Part shown: positions 7,674-14,641 of the stretch, one piece after another
How the letters are laid out: each line of letters begins with the position of its first letter
Position numbering within the stretch: the stretch's first letter is position 1
NCBI GenBank assembly: GCA_003448835.1
Contig: DLXM01000176.1
Coordinates: forward strand, 2,084 to 16,724
Direction: 5' to 3'
Length of the DNA: 14,641 nt
Source of the DNA: Bacteroidota bacterium
Lineage (GTDB): Bacteria; Bacteroidota; Rhodothermia; Balneolales; HLUCCA01
The notes under the pieces: model-generated
Told to the model about the DNA's origin: nothing
The model's input: the letters and a program-made list of their open reading frames with translations, nothing else
Databases searched by the model: none
Position numbers and translations under genes: made by a program

Positions 7674-7751
7674 GAGAGCCGATTAAGGAATGATGTTTGT
7701 TTATTTGTATGTTATGATGTTAATTCACACTTATGACCGTAATACAGCTAA

Positions 7752-9122
7752 ATGACAACCATTCAATCAGTTTTTGAGAATCAGCAGAATTACTTTCGAT
7801 CCGGTCAAACTTTAGATCTGAATTTTCGTGTTCAGCAGCTTAAGAAGTTAAGATCCGTTGTTAGTTCGTATAATGTACAGATTTGTGAGGCTATGTTTCA
7901 GGACATGGCTAAACCAGAACCCGAATCACAGCTTACCGAAATAATTACGGTGCTTCATGAGATCGATCATCATATTAAAAATCTGAAAAAATGGGCGAAA
8001 CCTAAAAAGGCGCGAGGGTCACTTCTTACAATTCCATCAAGTAGTCGAATTTATCAGCAACCGTACGGTGTAACACTCATTATCAGTGCCTGGAATTATC
8101 CTTTCTATTTGATGATTATGCCACTGATCGGTGCCATTTCAGCAGGTAATACAGCGATTTTAAAACCATCGGAAATGGCTCCGCATACGTCGACTTTGAT
8201 AAAGAAAATGTTGGATGAATCTTTTGATTCCGGGTTTATTAGCACCATTGAGGGTGGGGTTGAGATCACTTCCCACTTATTGGAACTTCCTTTTAATAAA
8301 ATATTTTTTACCGGTAGTACTTATGTCGGTAGAATCGTGATGTCTCAAGCTGCAAAGCATTTGACTCCGGTAACGCTTGAGTTAGGTGGAAAAAGTCCTG
8401 CGATAATTCACCGTGATTCAAATATGGAAGTGGCCACGAAACGCATATGGTGGGGAAAATGTGTGAATGCCGGACAAACCTGCGTAGCGCCAGACTATGT
8501 ATTAGTACACGAGTCCATAAAAGATGAATTTATTGCCAAATCACGTAGTATACTCAATGAGTTTTATCCAAATGGGTACAAAGTTGGTGAAAATTACACC
8601 AAAATTATCAATCAAAAGCATTTTGACCGGATTATAGAGCTCACTAAGGGCTGTAATATTGTTCTGAGTGGTACTGTTGATAGAGATCTACTACTTATAG
8701 AGCCTATGCTGATAACGGATGTCAAATGGGATCATCCTATCATGAATGAAGAGATATTTGGTCCGATTTTACCAGTACTGACATATCGGGATGAAACCGA
8801 TCTACTCAATCAACTTAGTTATCAACCGAATCCATTGGCTTTATATTTATTTACCAAATCAGAATCACTTGAACAGAATGTTATCCAAAATATTTCATTT
8901 GGTGGTGGATGTATCAATGATACAATGAGTCATTTGGGGAATTCGAATCTTCCATTTGGTGGAATTGGAAAAAGTGGGATAGGTAACTACCATGGAGAAA
9001 GTAGTTTTAATGTTTTCAGCCATTCAAAAAGCATGCTAAAACGTTCATTTTGGCCCGATCCTTCATTACGTTATCCACCTTTGGGTAATAAAATTGAATG
9101 GATTAAAAAGTTGTTTAAATAA
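7752..9122 (+). CDS. NAD(P)-dependent aldehyde dehydrogenase, class 3-like
   Basis: Predicted soluble enzyme of 456 residues oxidising an aldehyde to the acid with NAD(P)+. The length and the lack of an N-terminal extension match the short class 3 (fatty/aromatic aldehyde) group rather than the roughly 500-residue families. Key residues are present: oxyanion-hole N115 in SAWNYPF, cofactor lysine K138 in AILKPSE, the nucleotide loop FTGSTYVG (186-193), general base E210 in LELGGKSP, catalytic C244 in NAGQTCVAPDY, and the EEIFGPILPV cofactor motif. The C-terminus keeps the LPFGGIGKSGIGNYHG segment but has no hydrophobic anchor like that of microsomal members. It is transcribed alone, divergently from the MFS gene. 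No strong ribosome binding site precedes the ATG. The likely role is detoxification of lipid-derived aldehydes or use of medium-chain aldehydes; substrate is inference. Confidence 0.92.
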   Translation: MTTIQSVFENQQNYFRSGQTLDLNFRVQQLKKLRSVVSSYNVQICEAMFQDMAKPEPESQLTEIITVLHEIDHHIKNLKKWAKPKKARGSLLTIPSSSRIYQQPYGVTLIISAWNYPFYLMIMPLIGAISAGNTAILKPSEMAPHTSTLIKKMLDESFDSGFISTIEGGVEITSHLLELPFNKIFFTGSTYVGRIVMSQAAKHLTPVTLELGGKSPAIIHRDSNMEVATKRIWWGKCVNAGQTCVAPDYVLVHESIKDEFIAKSRSILNEFYPNGYKVGENYTKIINQKHFDRIIELTKGCNIVLSGTVDRDLLLIEPMLITDVKWDHPIMNEEIFGPILPVLTYRDETDLLNQLSYQPNPLALYLFTKSESLEQNVIQNISFGGGCINDTMSHLGNSNLPFGGIGKSGIGNYHGESSFNVFSHSKSMLKRSFWPDPSLRYPPLGNKIEWIKKLFK

Positions 9123-9154
9123 AAAAGGCTGACCGATTAATCGATCAGCCTTTT
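9123..9154. terminator. Bidirectional intrinsic terminator
   Basis: A long inverted repeat, AAAAGGCTGA...TCAGCCTTTT, with CGAT/ATCG pairing inside and a single C/A mismatch, lies immediately after the aldehyde dehydrogenase stop. T-rich tracts follow on both strands (TTTTGTTT on plus, TTTTTT on minus), so it can end both convergent genes. Confidence 0.85.
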
Positions 9155-9174
9155 GTTTCTATTTAAGTACGATT

Positions 9175-11484
9175 TTATTTAATCAACGTCATTTTACCGA
9201 CTAGTTTCTTATCTGCAAATTGCAATGTATAAAGGTATATTCCACTGGACCATGAACTTGCATTAACAGGCATCGAATGTAATCCTGCAGGTAAATATCT
9301 TTCGTTGAGAGTCGTAATTAATTGTCCCGTTGCATTGAAAATTTCAACTTGAACCGCCCCGCTTTCCGGTATTTCAAATCGAATTGAACTCGTAGGATTG
9401 AATGGATTTGGATAATTGCCAAGTAGCCTGAAAGTGTAGGCTAAATCCGTTTCCAGAGATGTATTGAGTACCACTTCTATGAAATTATTTCTTTCTGAAG
9501 TCACAACTACATCCCCATTTCTTGCAGTTAATTTAACTGTGTATAAGCCAGGTTCTAAATACAAGTGAGATGGATTCGCTTCGATGGATTCGGTATCATC
9601 ACCAAAATCCCATTCATAGGACCATCCACTCATGATCTCACTGCTTACTTCTTTGGCTTCAAGTATGGTAGCTTTAGCATTTGTTGTAGGTGGGCTTGCC
9701 TGAATTCTATTTACAATGGTAACATGTCCACTTGCACCATCAACTGTGGCAACGTACCAGTATCTACCTGTACCACTCGTTGGGATATTTAATGTTTGAG
9801 ATGTTCCTTGTCGGGAATAAATCCTTACAATTGCATTGGAAGTCGTAATATCTGGGGACCCGGAGTAGTTATAGATGTAATAATGGTAGGTTCCATTCAT
9901 GCGTTGAAAAATTGTAACTGTCTCTGGACCAAACCCGTCAGTGTCATCTACATCTAATGTGACGAATGGACTGGCAGTGGCGCTTCCACGGGCATTGTAA
10001 TATAAATGATACCCGGAAGGTGTTAACAAGTGAGAGTCTAAGTCCTCAGGATTTGCACCCCAGGTCAGGACAAATCTCAATTCAGCGTCGGTTAAAACTG
10101 GTGATAATGAAATGTTGTGCTCGGTGCTTTGTCCGCTTACAACAGATAGTCCTTCAAACAGATAGGATGCATATCCTGAGGCAGATGCTGAAATAGCATG
10201 AAATCCGGCTCTGAATGAACTTTCGAAATTTACCCGAAGTGCTGCAAATCCGGTGTATGTGTCTGCATCAATAAGTACTTGAACAGTCGATTCATCAACA
10301 TCGTCAAATCGATATTCTCCAGATGCATTTGTGGTGGTTTCTTGGCCATCCAGGATTACGGTCACGCCGGAAATCACCTGATTATTCGTAGCATTTCGAA
10401 CCACGCCAAAAACAGTACCCGTACCTGTTCCGGTAACAACGATGTAATTTTCTTCAGTAATGGAAATGGTATTGGTTCCATCTGTAGCAGTTAATGATAC
10501 GGTGTAAAGTCCGGTTTCGCTGTATGTATGTGATGGATTTGATCCTGAAGCGGTTGTATTATCACCAAAATCCCATTCATAGGTCCAGGTGGCTGATATT
10601 TCATCTTTTGCGACATCAGTACCTACATCTTTGGAGCTAATGCCGGGTTCAGTATCCTGAATTCGATTTATGATTTGATATCTGCCTGTTGAACCATCGA
10701 CTGTGGCAACATACCAGTAACGCCCGGTGCCTGAAGTAGGGATTTCTAATGTTCTGGAGCTTCCATCCTCAGTATAAATGGTTACAACGGCATTCGAGGT
10801 TATGATATTTGCTTCATTTGTGTAGTTATATACAAAGTAATGATACGTTCCTTCAATTAATTGAAAAATGGTAACCGTTTCCGGACCATGTCCATTTGTG
10901 TCATCAACATCTAAAGTTGCATAAGGTGGTGCAGTTGAGCTACCTCGAGCATTATAGTAAACTTTATATCCGGTTGGTGTTCTCAGATGAGAATCCAGAT
11001 CACGTGGAGTTGCTCCCCAGGTTAGGACAAATCTCATTTCGGCACCTGTTAAACGAGGCGATAACGAAATATTATGAGTTGTTGTTTCATCGCCGAGAAC
11101 GATAAGTCCATCATACTCATAGGTTGAATAACCATCGACATCAGCGGTAATAGTTTGTGTGCCTTCGCGTAAATCGCTGTTAAAATTAGTTTGTAGTGGG
11201 GCGGGTCCGGAGGTTACGTCAGCCGAAAATGTTAGGCGGATTTCTCCCTCTTCGATACCTTCCAACCTATAGTCTCCGGTAACGTTTGTGGTTGAATGAA
11301 TGTCACCAATGCTGACAATAACACCTGGAATAGCCTGATTATTAGTCGCATTTGTTACTTTCCCAATTACGATTCCATTACTGGTTACAACAGGTAACTG
11401 GGCTGACAAAGTAAATATAGGGGCTGAAATTAGTGCAATAAATATCAGCCATAGCAGAGTGGTTTTTGTAGATGAGCTTTTCAT
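9175..11484 (-). CDS. Secreted multidomain protein with duplicated module and T9SS sorting domain
   Basis: Protein of 769 residues. A signal peptide (about 1-28, ending LSA) is followed by two copies of one module, about 37-350 and 357-672. Each holds a carboxypeptidase-regulatory-like beta domain (GKVTNATNNQ at 41; GVVRNATNNQ at 360), a YfaP/DUF2135-like domain with DLDSHL and LDVDDT-x-G-x-GPETVTI, and a PKD domain with YEWDFGD and GLYTV. The last part (about 685-769) is a type IX secretion sorting domain starting LLGNYPNPFNP, with GQLI and SGIYLYTL strands, so it should cross the outer membrane and be released or anchored on the surface. No catalytic domain is seen; adhesion or glycan/metal binding is possible but not shown. 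I chose the ATG at 11484 because AGGAG precedes it by 7 bases and the signal peptide then starts MKSSSTK; a start at 11526 would add 14 residues. Confidence 0.85.
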   Translation of the reverse strand: MKSSSTKTTLLWLIFIALISAPIFTLSAQLPVVTSNGIVIGKVTNATNNQAIPGVIVSIGDIHSTTNVTGDYRLEGIEEGEIRLTFSADVTSGPAPLQTNFNSDLREGTQTITADVDGYSTYEYDGLIVLGDETTTHNISLSPRLTGAEMRFVLTWGATPRDLDSHLRTPTGYKVYYNARGSSTAPPYATLDVDDTNGHGPETVTIFQLIEGTYHYFVYNYTNEANIITSNAVVTIYTEDGSSRTLEIPTSGTGRYWYVATVDGSTGRYQIINRIQDTEPGISSKDVGTDVAKDEISATWTYEWDFGDNTTASGSNPSHTYSETGLYTVSLTATDGTNTISITEENYIVVTGTGTGTVFGVVRNATNNQVISGVTVILDGQETTTNASGEYRFDDVDESTVQVLIDADTYTGFAALRVNFESSFRAGFHAISASASGYASYLFEGLSVVSGQSTEHNISLSPVLTDAELRFVLTWGANPEDLDSHLLTPSGYHLYYNARGSATASPFVTLDVDDTDGFGPETVTIFQRMNGTYHYYIYNYSGSPDITTSNAIVRIYSRQGTSQTLNIPTSGTGRYWYVATVDGASGHVTIVNRIQASPPTTNAKATILEAKEVSSEIMSGWSYEWDFGDDTESIEANPSHLYLEPGLYTVKLTARNGDVVVTSERNNFIEVVLNTSLETDLAYTFRLLGNYPNPFNPTSSIRFEIPESGAVQVEIFNATGQLITTLNERYLPAGLHSMPVNASSWSSGIYLYTLQFADKKLVGKMTLIK
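9469..10416 (-). repeat. Second copy of the three-domain module
   Basis: Encodes residues 357-672 of the secreted protein: carboxypeptidase-regulatory-like, YfaP/DUF2135-like and PKD domains. Aligned landmarks (NATNNQ, LRFVLTWGA, DLDSHL, YYNARGS, PTSGTGRYWYVATVDG) recur 319 residues apart, about 957 bases, compared with the first copy. Near-identical blocks are mixed with diverged linkers, as after an old internal duplication. Confidence 0.85.
10435..11376 (-). repeat. First copy of the three-domain module
   Basis: Encodes residues 37-350 of the secreted protein in the same domain order as the second copy. The YfaP/DUF2135-like part is the best conserved; the carboxypeptidase-regulatory-like part carries a few more differences. 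The linker before the PKD domain (about 278-300) differs in length by two residues between copies. Confidence 0.85.
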
Positions 11485-11491
11485 ACATAAA

Positions 11492-11496
11492 CTCCT
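11492..11496 (-). promoter_or_regulatory. Ribosome binding site deciding the start of the secreted protein
   Basis: AGGAG on the minus strand lies 7 bases before the ATG at 11484, which supports that start over the upstream ATG at 11526. Confidence 0.7.
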
Positions 11497-11793
11497 AAAT
11501 GATATATAAATAGTAGTATGATGCAATCATTGAAATCAAACATGATACAATGATCACATTCAATATTGGCGTAGAAATCCTTCTGCGCTCAAAACTTCAA
11601 AGAACAATTCTGATAATGGGTATAAGGATGAGGTGCAGGTTGAGTGAAATCTGCTTCGGCATCTGAGATTAGGCCGATTATCAATGTTATTTTGACCAAC
11701 ATAACAATTCAATTTGTTATATATAATGTAGCCAAACAGCATTGATTCAACCATACAAAAATTGCCCCATTTACGACACTTATTGCCAAAAAT

Positions 11794-11823
11794 AAAGCCC
11801 CAAAATGTGAATTTTGAGGCTTT
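11794..11823 (-). terminator. Intrinsic terminator of dps
   Basis: AAAGCC-C-CAAAAT and ATTTTG-A-GGCTTT pair around a GTGA loop with one mismatch. On the minus strand TATTTTT follows directly. It lies about 40 bases after the dps stop and fits transcription ending there. Confidence 0.75.
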
Positions 11824-11863
11824 AAGGATGTGATTTCGACTAATTTTAATGGCGTTGAGAATG

Positions 11864-12340
11864 TTAGCTCATATATGAATTATACATCCAAACCAATTTT
11901 TCTTGTTGAGTTATATAATCACTCATTAATGAATTGGTACCTTCGTCATCTGCTTCAGCCGAAAGCGTCAGTAATTCGCGTTGTGATTTAAGTATGATTT
12001 GAAACGAGTGAAGGATTTCTTTCATTGCTTCGAATCCATCTGATACATTTCGTTTTTCCTTGATATCCGAATTTTTTAGCAAATCGGTGAAAGTGTGTAA
12101 AGGAATATGTCCCAAAGTCAAAATCCGCTCAGCAATTTCATCAATTTTGACGGCAAGATCAGTGTACAATTCTTCAAATTTAATGTGAAGCTCAAAAAAT
12201 TTGTGCCCCTTGATATTCCAGTGATATCCACGGGTATTCATATAAAACACATGGTAGTCGGCCAATAATAAGTTTAGTTTTTCAGCCAATAATTTAGAGT
12301 TGTCAATGTCGAGCGCAATAGCGTTTAATTGTTTTGTCAT
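11864..12340 (-). CDS. dps: Dps family ferritin-like DNA-protection protein
   Basis: Cytoplasmic protein of 158 residues expected to form a twelve-subunit shell that oxidises Fe(II), mainly with hydrogen peroxide, and stores the iron, limiting hydroxyl-radical damage. The inter-subunit ferroxidase residues are visible with canonical spacing: H40 in RGYHWNIKG, H52 and E56 in LHIKFEELY, and D67 and E71 in KIDEIAERI. E56 stands where Escherichia coli Dps has Asp, a conservative change. The lysine-rich N-terminal DNA-binding tail of E. coli Dps is absent, as this chain starts MTKQLNAIAL close to the first helix, so DNA binding is uncertain. The gene is monocistronic, with a terminator behind it and 175 bases between it and the upstream dus gene. 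That gap contains an 18-base perfect palindrome, a likely operator for stress control. Confidence 0.93.
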   Translation of the reverse strand: MTKQLNAIALDIDNSKLLAEKLNLLLADYHVFYMNTRGYHWNIKGHKFFELHIKFEELYTDLAVKIDEIAERILTLGHIPLHTFTDLLKNSDIKEKRNVSDGFEAMKEILHSFQIILKSQRELLTLSAEADDEGTNSLMSDYITQQEKLVWMYNSYMS

Positions 12341-12379
12341 AATAATATCTCTTTTAGTTAATAGTCTTCTTACATCAAT

Positions 12380-12397
12380 GATTCTAACGTTAGAATC
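12380..12397. promoter_or_regulatory. Perfect 18-bp palindrome upstream of dps, likely operator
   Basis: GATTCTAACGTTAGAATC is identical on both strands and lies 40-57 bases before the dps start codon. It contains TAGAAT, a 5/6 match to the -10 consensus, although no good -35 box is found at the right distance. A further GTTAGAAT half occurs at 12425-12432, 36 bases away. It does not fit the 7-1-7 layout of PerR/Fur boxes. The regulator is unknown. Confidence 0.55.
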
Positions 12398-12441
12398 GTT
12401 CGGAAATTTTAATAATTATTAGATGTTAGAATGAATCTTAA

Positions 12442-12464
12442 TGATTTTGATTAGATCGAAATCA
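12442..12464. repeat. Inverted repeat between dus and dps
   Basis: TGATTTTGAT and ATCGAAATCA are separated by TAG and pair over 10 bases with one G/T-type mismatch. It lies about 50 bases after the dus stop. No T-run follows on either strand, so a regulatory site is as likely as a terminator. Confidence 0.4.
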
Positions 12465-12515
12465 GATTAATGCAGTAGTCTGAATCTACTTTTTATAAAT
12501 AAAATAAACACAATG

Positions 12516-13508
12516 CTAGGATACCTGAATTGCGAAAAGTTCTTCTTCTTTGAAATTTAATAGAAGTTCGAGTATTGGTCCCATTTCGGCATGTTCCATG
12601 ATCTGGATGCGGAGTCGTTTGCCATTTCTAACCCCTTTAAGGTAGTTTCCGTAGTGTTTCTTCATCATCACAACACCCATTTTTTCACCATGATGCTCAA
12701 CGGAGGCACGGAGTTGCGCTGCGCACATTTGTAGACGATCCTGCAGGCTTGGTTCCTGTAAATGTTCACCAAATTCCAGATAATGTTTGATATCCCTAAA
12801 AATCCATGGATTGCCGATTGCTGCTCTACCAATCATAATACCATCCACACCGGTTTCTTCCAGCACATATTTTGCTTGTTCCGGGGTATTGATATCTCCA
12901 TTTCCAATGATTGGGATGTGAAGTCCCGGGGTATTTTTAAGCAGTTTGAAATACTCCCAACGAGCCTCGCCTTTATAACCTTGCTGTCGGGTTCGTGCAT
13001 GCACTGTTAATGCTTTGATACCAACGGATTGTAACATTAAAGCTACTTCCTGAATACGAATCTGTTCATCCCAACCAAGACGTGTTTTGACCGTTACCGG
13101 TTTGTTTTGTACTGCATCAACAACTGATCCTGCCATTCGTTCCATGAGTCCTAAATCACGCAGACAGGCTGATCCGGCGTTTTTATTGACGACTTTGTAT
13201 ACCGGACATCCAAAATTGATATCAACCAGATCCGGGTTGTTGGCTTCAGCTATTTTTGCTGCATCAGCCATAACCTCTTCACGACCGCCAAAAATTTGAA
13301 TTCCAAAAGGACGTTCAATTTCCTCAAAGGTCATTTTGAACATCGATTTATCTGCATCCCGGATAATCCCTTCAGAGCTTATAAACTCGGTATACACAAC
13401 ATCAGCGCCTTGAAGTTTGCACATTTGTCTAAATGGGGAGTCTGTGACATCCTCCATGGGTGCCAAAACAACGGCTTTGTCCGGTATGATCAATGATCCA
13501 ATTTGCAT
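12516..13508 (-). CDS. dusB: tRNA-dihydrouridine synthase, DusB-type
   Basis: FMN-dependent cytoplasmic enzyme of 330 residues reducing specific uridines in the tRNA D-loop with NADPH. The TIM barrel (about 1-240) starts with LAPMEDVTDSPFR (15-27), where FMN phosphate and substrate contacts lie. The catalytic segment INFGCPVYKVV has C101 as the likely general acid, followed by NAGSACLRD. Further FMN-binding elements are VKTRLGW with K141, VHARTRQQGYKG with H170 and R172, IIGNGDI (200-206) and GIMIGRAAIGNPWIF (223-237). The C-terminal helical tRNA-binding part contains MMKKHYGNYLKG. I chose the ATG at 13508 since it opens on the conserved IGSLIIPDKAVVLAPM start; a longer frame back to a TTG at 13598 adds 30 residues without family character. 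No clear ribosome binding site is seen. DusB is the closest subgroup, but DusA/C-like roles cannot be excluded. Confidence 0.9.
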   Translation of the reverse strand: MQIGSLIIPDKAVVLAPMEDVTDSPFRQMCKLQGADVVYTEFISSEGIIRDADKSMFKMTFEEIERPFGIQIFGGREEVMADAAKIAEANNPDLVDINFGCPVYKVVNKNAGSACLRDLGLMERMAGSVVDAVQNKPVTVKTRLGWDEQIRIQEVALMLQSVGIKALTVHARTRQQGYKGEARWEYFKLLKNTPGLHIPIIGNGDINTPEQAKYVLEETGVDGIMIGRAAIGNPWIFRDIKHYLEFGEHLQEPSLQDRLQMCAAQLRASVEHHGEKMGVVMMKKHYGNYLKGVRNGKRLRIQIMEHAEMGPILELLLNFKEEELFAIQVS

Positions 13509-13610
13509 CCATAAAAATACGAAAATTTCGTCGAAAAATGATGATGTATGCAAAGCGCTTTTCTGAAATCCTGCTCGAATTTTTAGCCTAATCTCCAATA
13601 AATTTGATGT

Positions 13611-13638
13611 TTTACATGAAATAAAACGTGTTTATAAG
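13611..13638 (+). promoter_or_regulatory. Candidate promoter of the aldolase gene
   Basis: TTTACA (5/6 match to TTGACA) is followed after 16 bases by TATAAG (5/6 match to TATAAT). The start point would be near 13645, giving a leader of about 65 bases. The divergent dus gene must be transcribed from the same 202-base gap. Confidence 0.45.
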
Positions 13639-13710
13639 GATGCCAATTATGCCCAGATGTGGTATATTCAAGGTGTCTCTCGCTAAATATTGAACTTTAA
13701 GGAGGAATCC

Positions 13711-14641
13711 ATGGCACTAGCCGTCTCAAAAATTGAAGAACTATTGGGTAATGATGCAGAACTCTTGCTAAATCATACCTGTAAAACTATACCAAAAGAA
13801 CAAATTCATCTTCCATCATCATCACATGTCGATGATATCTGGTCGCATTCAAATCGAAATATCCGTGTTTTAAGAAATTTGCAATCCATTTTGGATGCAG
13901 GTAGACTTGGTGGAACAGGTTATGTCTCTATTTTACCTGTTGATCAGGGAATCGAACATTCAGCAGGTGCATCATTTGCAAAAAATCCAGCCTATTTTGA
14001 TCCTGAAAACATAGTAAAACTCGCTATTGAAGGTGGATGTAATGGAGTAGCATCAACTTTTGGTGTACTTTCGTCTGTAGCACGCAAATATGCCCACAAA
14101 ATCCCTTTGATTGTTAAAATTAATCACAACCAACTCATGACGTATCCTAATCAATTCGATCAAATCATGTTCGGAACGATAGATCAGGCTTATGATATGG
14201 GATGTGCAGCTGTTGGAGCGACCATTTATTTTGGTTCAGAAGAGTCCAGTCGGCAAATTGTAGATGTAGCTGAAGCGTTTGCATATGCTCATGAATTGGG
14301 AATGGCTACTATCTTGTGGTGTTATACCCGAAACAACGCTTTCAAAAAAGATGGAGTAGATTATCACGTATCAGCTGACCTGACTGGCCAAGCTAATCAC
14401 CTGGGTGTTACGATTCAGGCGGATATTATTAAGCAAAAATTACCAGAAGTGAACGGTGGATTCAAAGCGTTGAATACCGGAGGGTCTTCGTATGGAAAGC
14501 TTGATGAACGAATCTACACTCAATTAACTTCAGATCACCCAATCGATTTAACACGCTATCAGGTAGCCAACAACTATATGGGTCGTGCTGGTTTGATAAA
14601 TTCTGGTGGTGCATCTGGTGCAAATGATTTTGCTGATGCTG
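13711..14641 (+). CDS. fbaB: Class I fructose-bisphosphate aldolase, DhnA/FbaB-type (partial, 3' end missing)
   Basis: The first 310 residues of a Schiff-base aldolase that cleaves fructose-1,6-bisphosphate to dihydroxyacetone phosphate and glyceraldehyde-3-phosphate in glycolysis and makes it in gluconeogenesis. The frame is open to the window edge; E. coli FbaB has about 350 residues, so some 40 are probably missing. Typical segments are [15 protein letters not shown] (75-89), the IVKINHNQL strand (134-142), [10 protein letters not shown] (170-179), ILWCYTRN (201-208) and [10 protein letters not shown] (236-245), in which K241 is the likely Schiff-base lysine by family position. GGSSYGK (258-263) and INSGGASG (296-303) fit the phosphate-binding ends of the barrel. 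AAGGAGG lies 5 bases before the ATG, the best ribosome binding site in the window, which suggests high expression. It is divergent from the dus gene. Confidence 0.92.
   Translation, partial: MALAVSKIEELLGNDAELLLNHTCKTIPKEQIHLPSSSHVDDIWSHSNRNIRVLRNLQSILDAGRLGGTGYVSILPVDQGIEHSAGASFAKNPAYFDPENIVKLAIEGGCNGVASTFGVLSSVARKYAHKIPLIVKINHNQLMTYPNQFDQIMFGTIDQAYDMGCAAVGATIYFGSEESSRQIVDVAEAFAYAHELGMATILWCYTRNNAFKKDGVDYHVSADLTGQANHLGVTIQADIIKQKLPEVNGGFKALNTGGSSYGKLDERIYTQLTSDHPIDLTRYQVANNYMGRAGLINSGGASGANDFADA

Larger units (their letters stand above)
11485..11863. other. 379-base region without a convincing gene
   Basis: It holds the ribosome binding site and upstream region of the secreted-protein gene and the terminator of dps. 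It also has a perfect inverted repeat ATAACAA-N6-TTGTTAT (11701-11720) of unknown role. A 64-codon open frame on the minus strand (11560-11754) has no ribosome binding site or recognisable protein features and is treated as chance. Confidence 0.5.

Noticed and set aside
9175..11484. Tandem repeats read as a CRISPR or mobile element
   Set aside because: The repeat unit is about 957 bases and encodes protein domains in one open frame, so it is an internal gene duplication.
11560..11754. 64-codon open frame on the minus strand in the gap before the secreted-protein gene
   Set aside because: No ribosome binding site, no recognisable protein features, and composition typical of chance frames in AT-rich DNA.
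12380..12397. PerR or Fur box upstream of dps
   Set aside because: PerR/Fur boxes have a 7-1-7 arrangement with TTATAAT-like or GATAAT-like halves; this palindrome is 9-9 with different bases.
13509..13598. N-terminal extension of the dus gene from a TTG codon
   Set aside because: The added 30 residues do not resemble Dus proteins, while the ATG at 13508 opens directly on the conserved start.

Overview
The window looks like a chromosomal segment of a low-GC Bacteroidota/FCB-group bacterium, most likely near Balneolales/Rhodothermia. The evidence is a secreted protein with a type IX secretion C-terminal domain carrying a YPNPFNP motif, a Bacteroidota-like promoter element (TATATTTG), tightly packed genes with often weak ribosome binding sites, and AT-rich intergenic DNA. 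The taxonomic call is inference; no rRNA, tRNA, mobile element or CRISPR array is visible.

Left part (151-5236, + strand): a compact five-gene operon. It encodes a periplasmic LolA-like protein of the outer membrane lipoprotein-sorting family, two FtsX/MacB/LolC-type permeases, a LolD/MacB-type ATPase, and a predicted outer-membrane beta-barrel protein. The first three genes are joined by TAATG stop-start overlaps and the barrel gene starts inside or just after the ATPase gene. Together the genes could form an envelope-spanning export or lipid/lipoprotein-trafficking system whose cargo is unknown. A 7-8-7 inverted repeat lies just upstream of the first start codon. This operon is the best candidate in the window for an under-described system.

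Middle part (5389-9122): a tandem universal stress protein and an MFS transporter on the minus strand, then a divergent class 3-like aldehyde dehydrogenase. The Usp gene has a very clear sigma-70-like promoter (TTGTTT-17-TATAAT) with a TTGATG-type palindrome over the expected transcription start. A bidirectional terminator ends the aldehyde dehydrogenase and the convergent next gene.

Right part (9175-14641): a large secreted protein made of a duplicated three-domain module plus a sorting tail, a Dps ferritin-like protein with an 18-bp perfect palindrome upstream, a DusB-type tRNA-dihydrouridine synthase, and a divergent class I (DhnA/FbaB-type) fructose-bisphosphate aldolase cut off by the window end. 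These are separately transcribed housekeeping and stress genes rather than one pathway.
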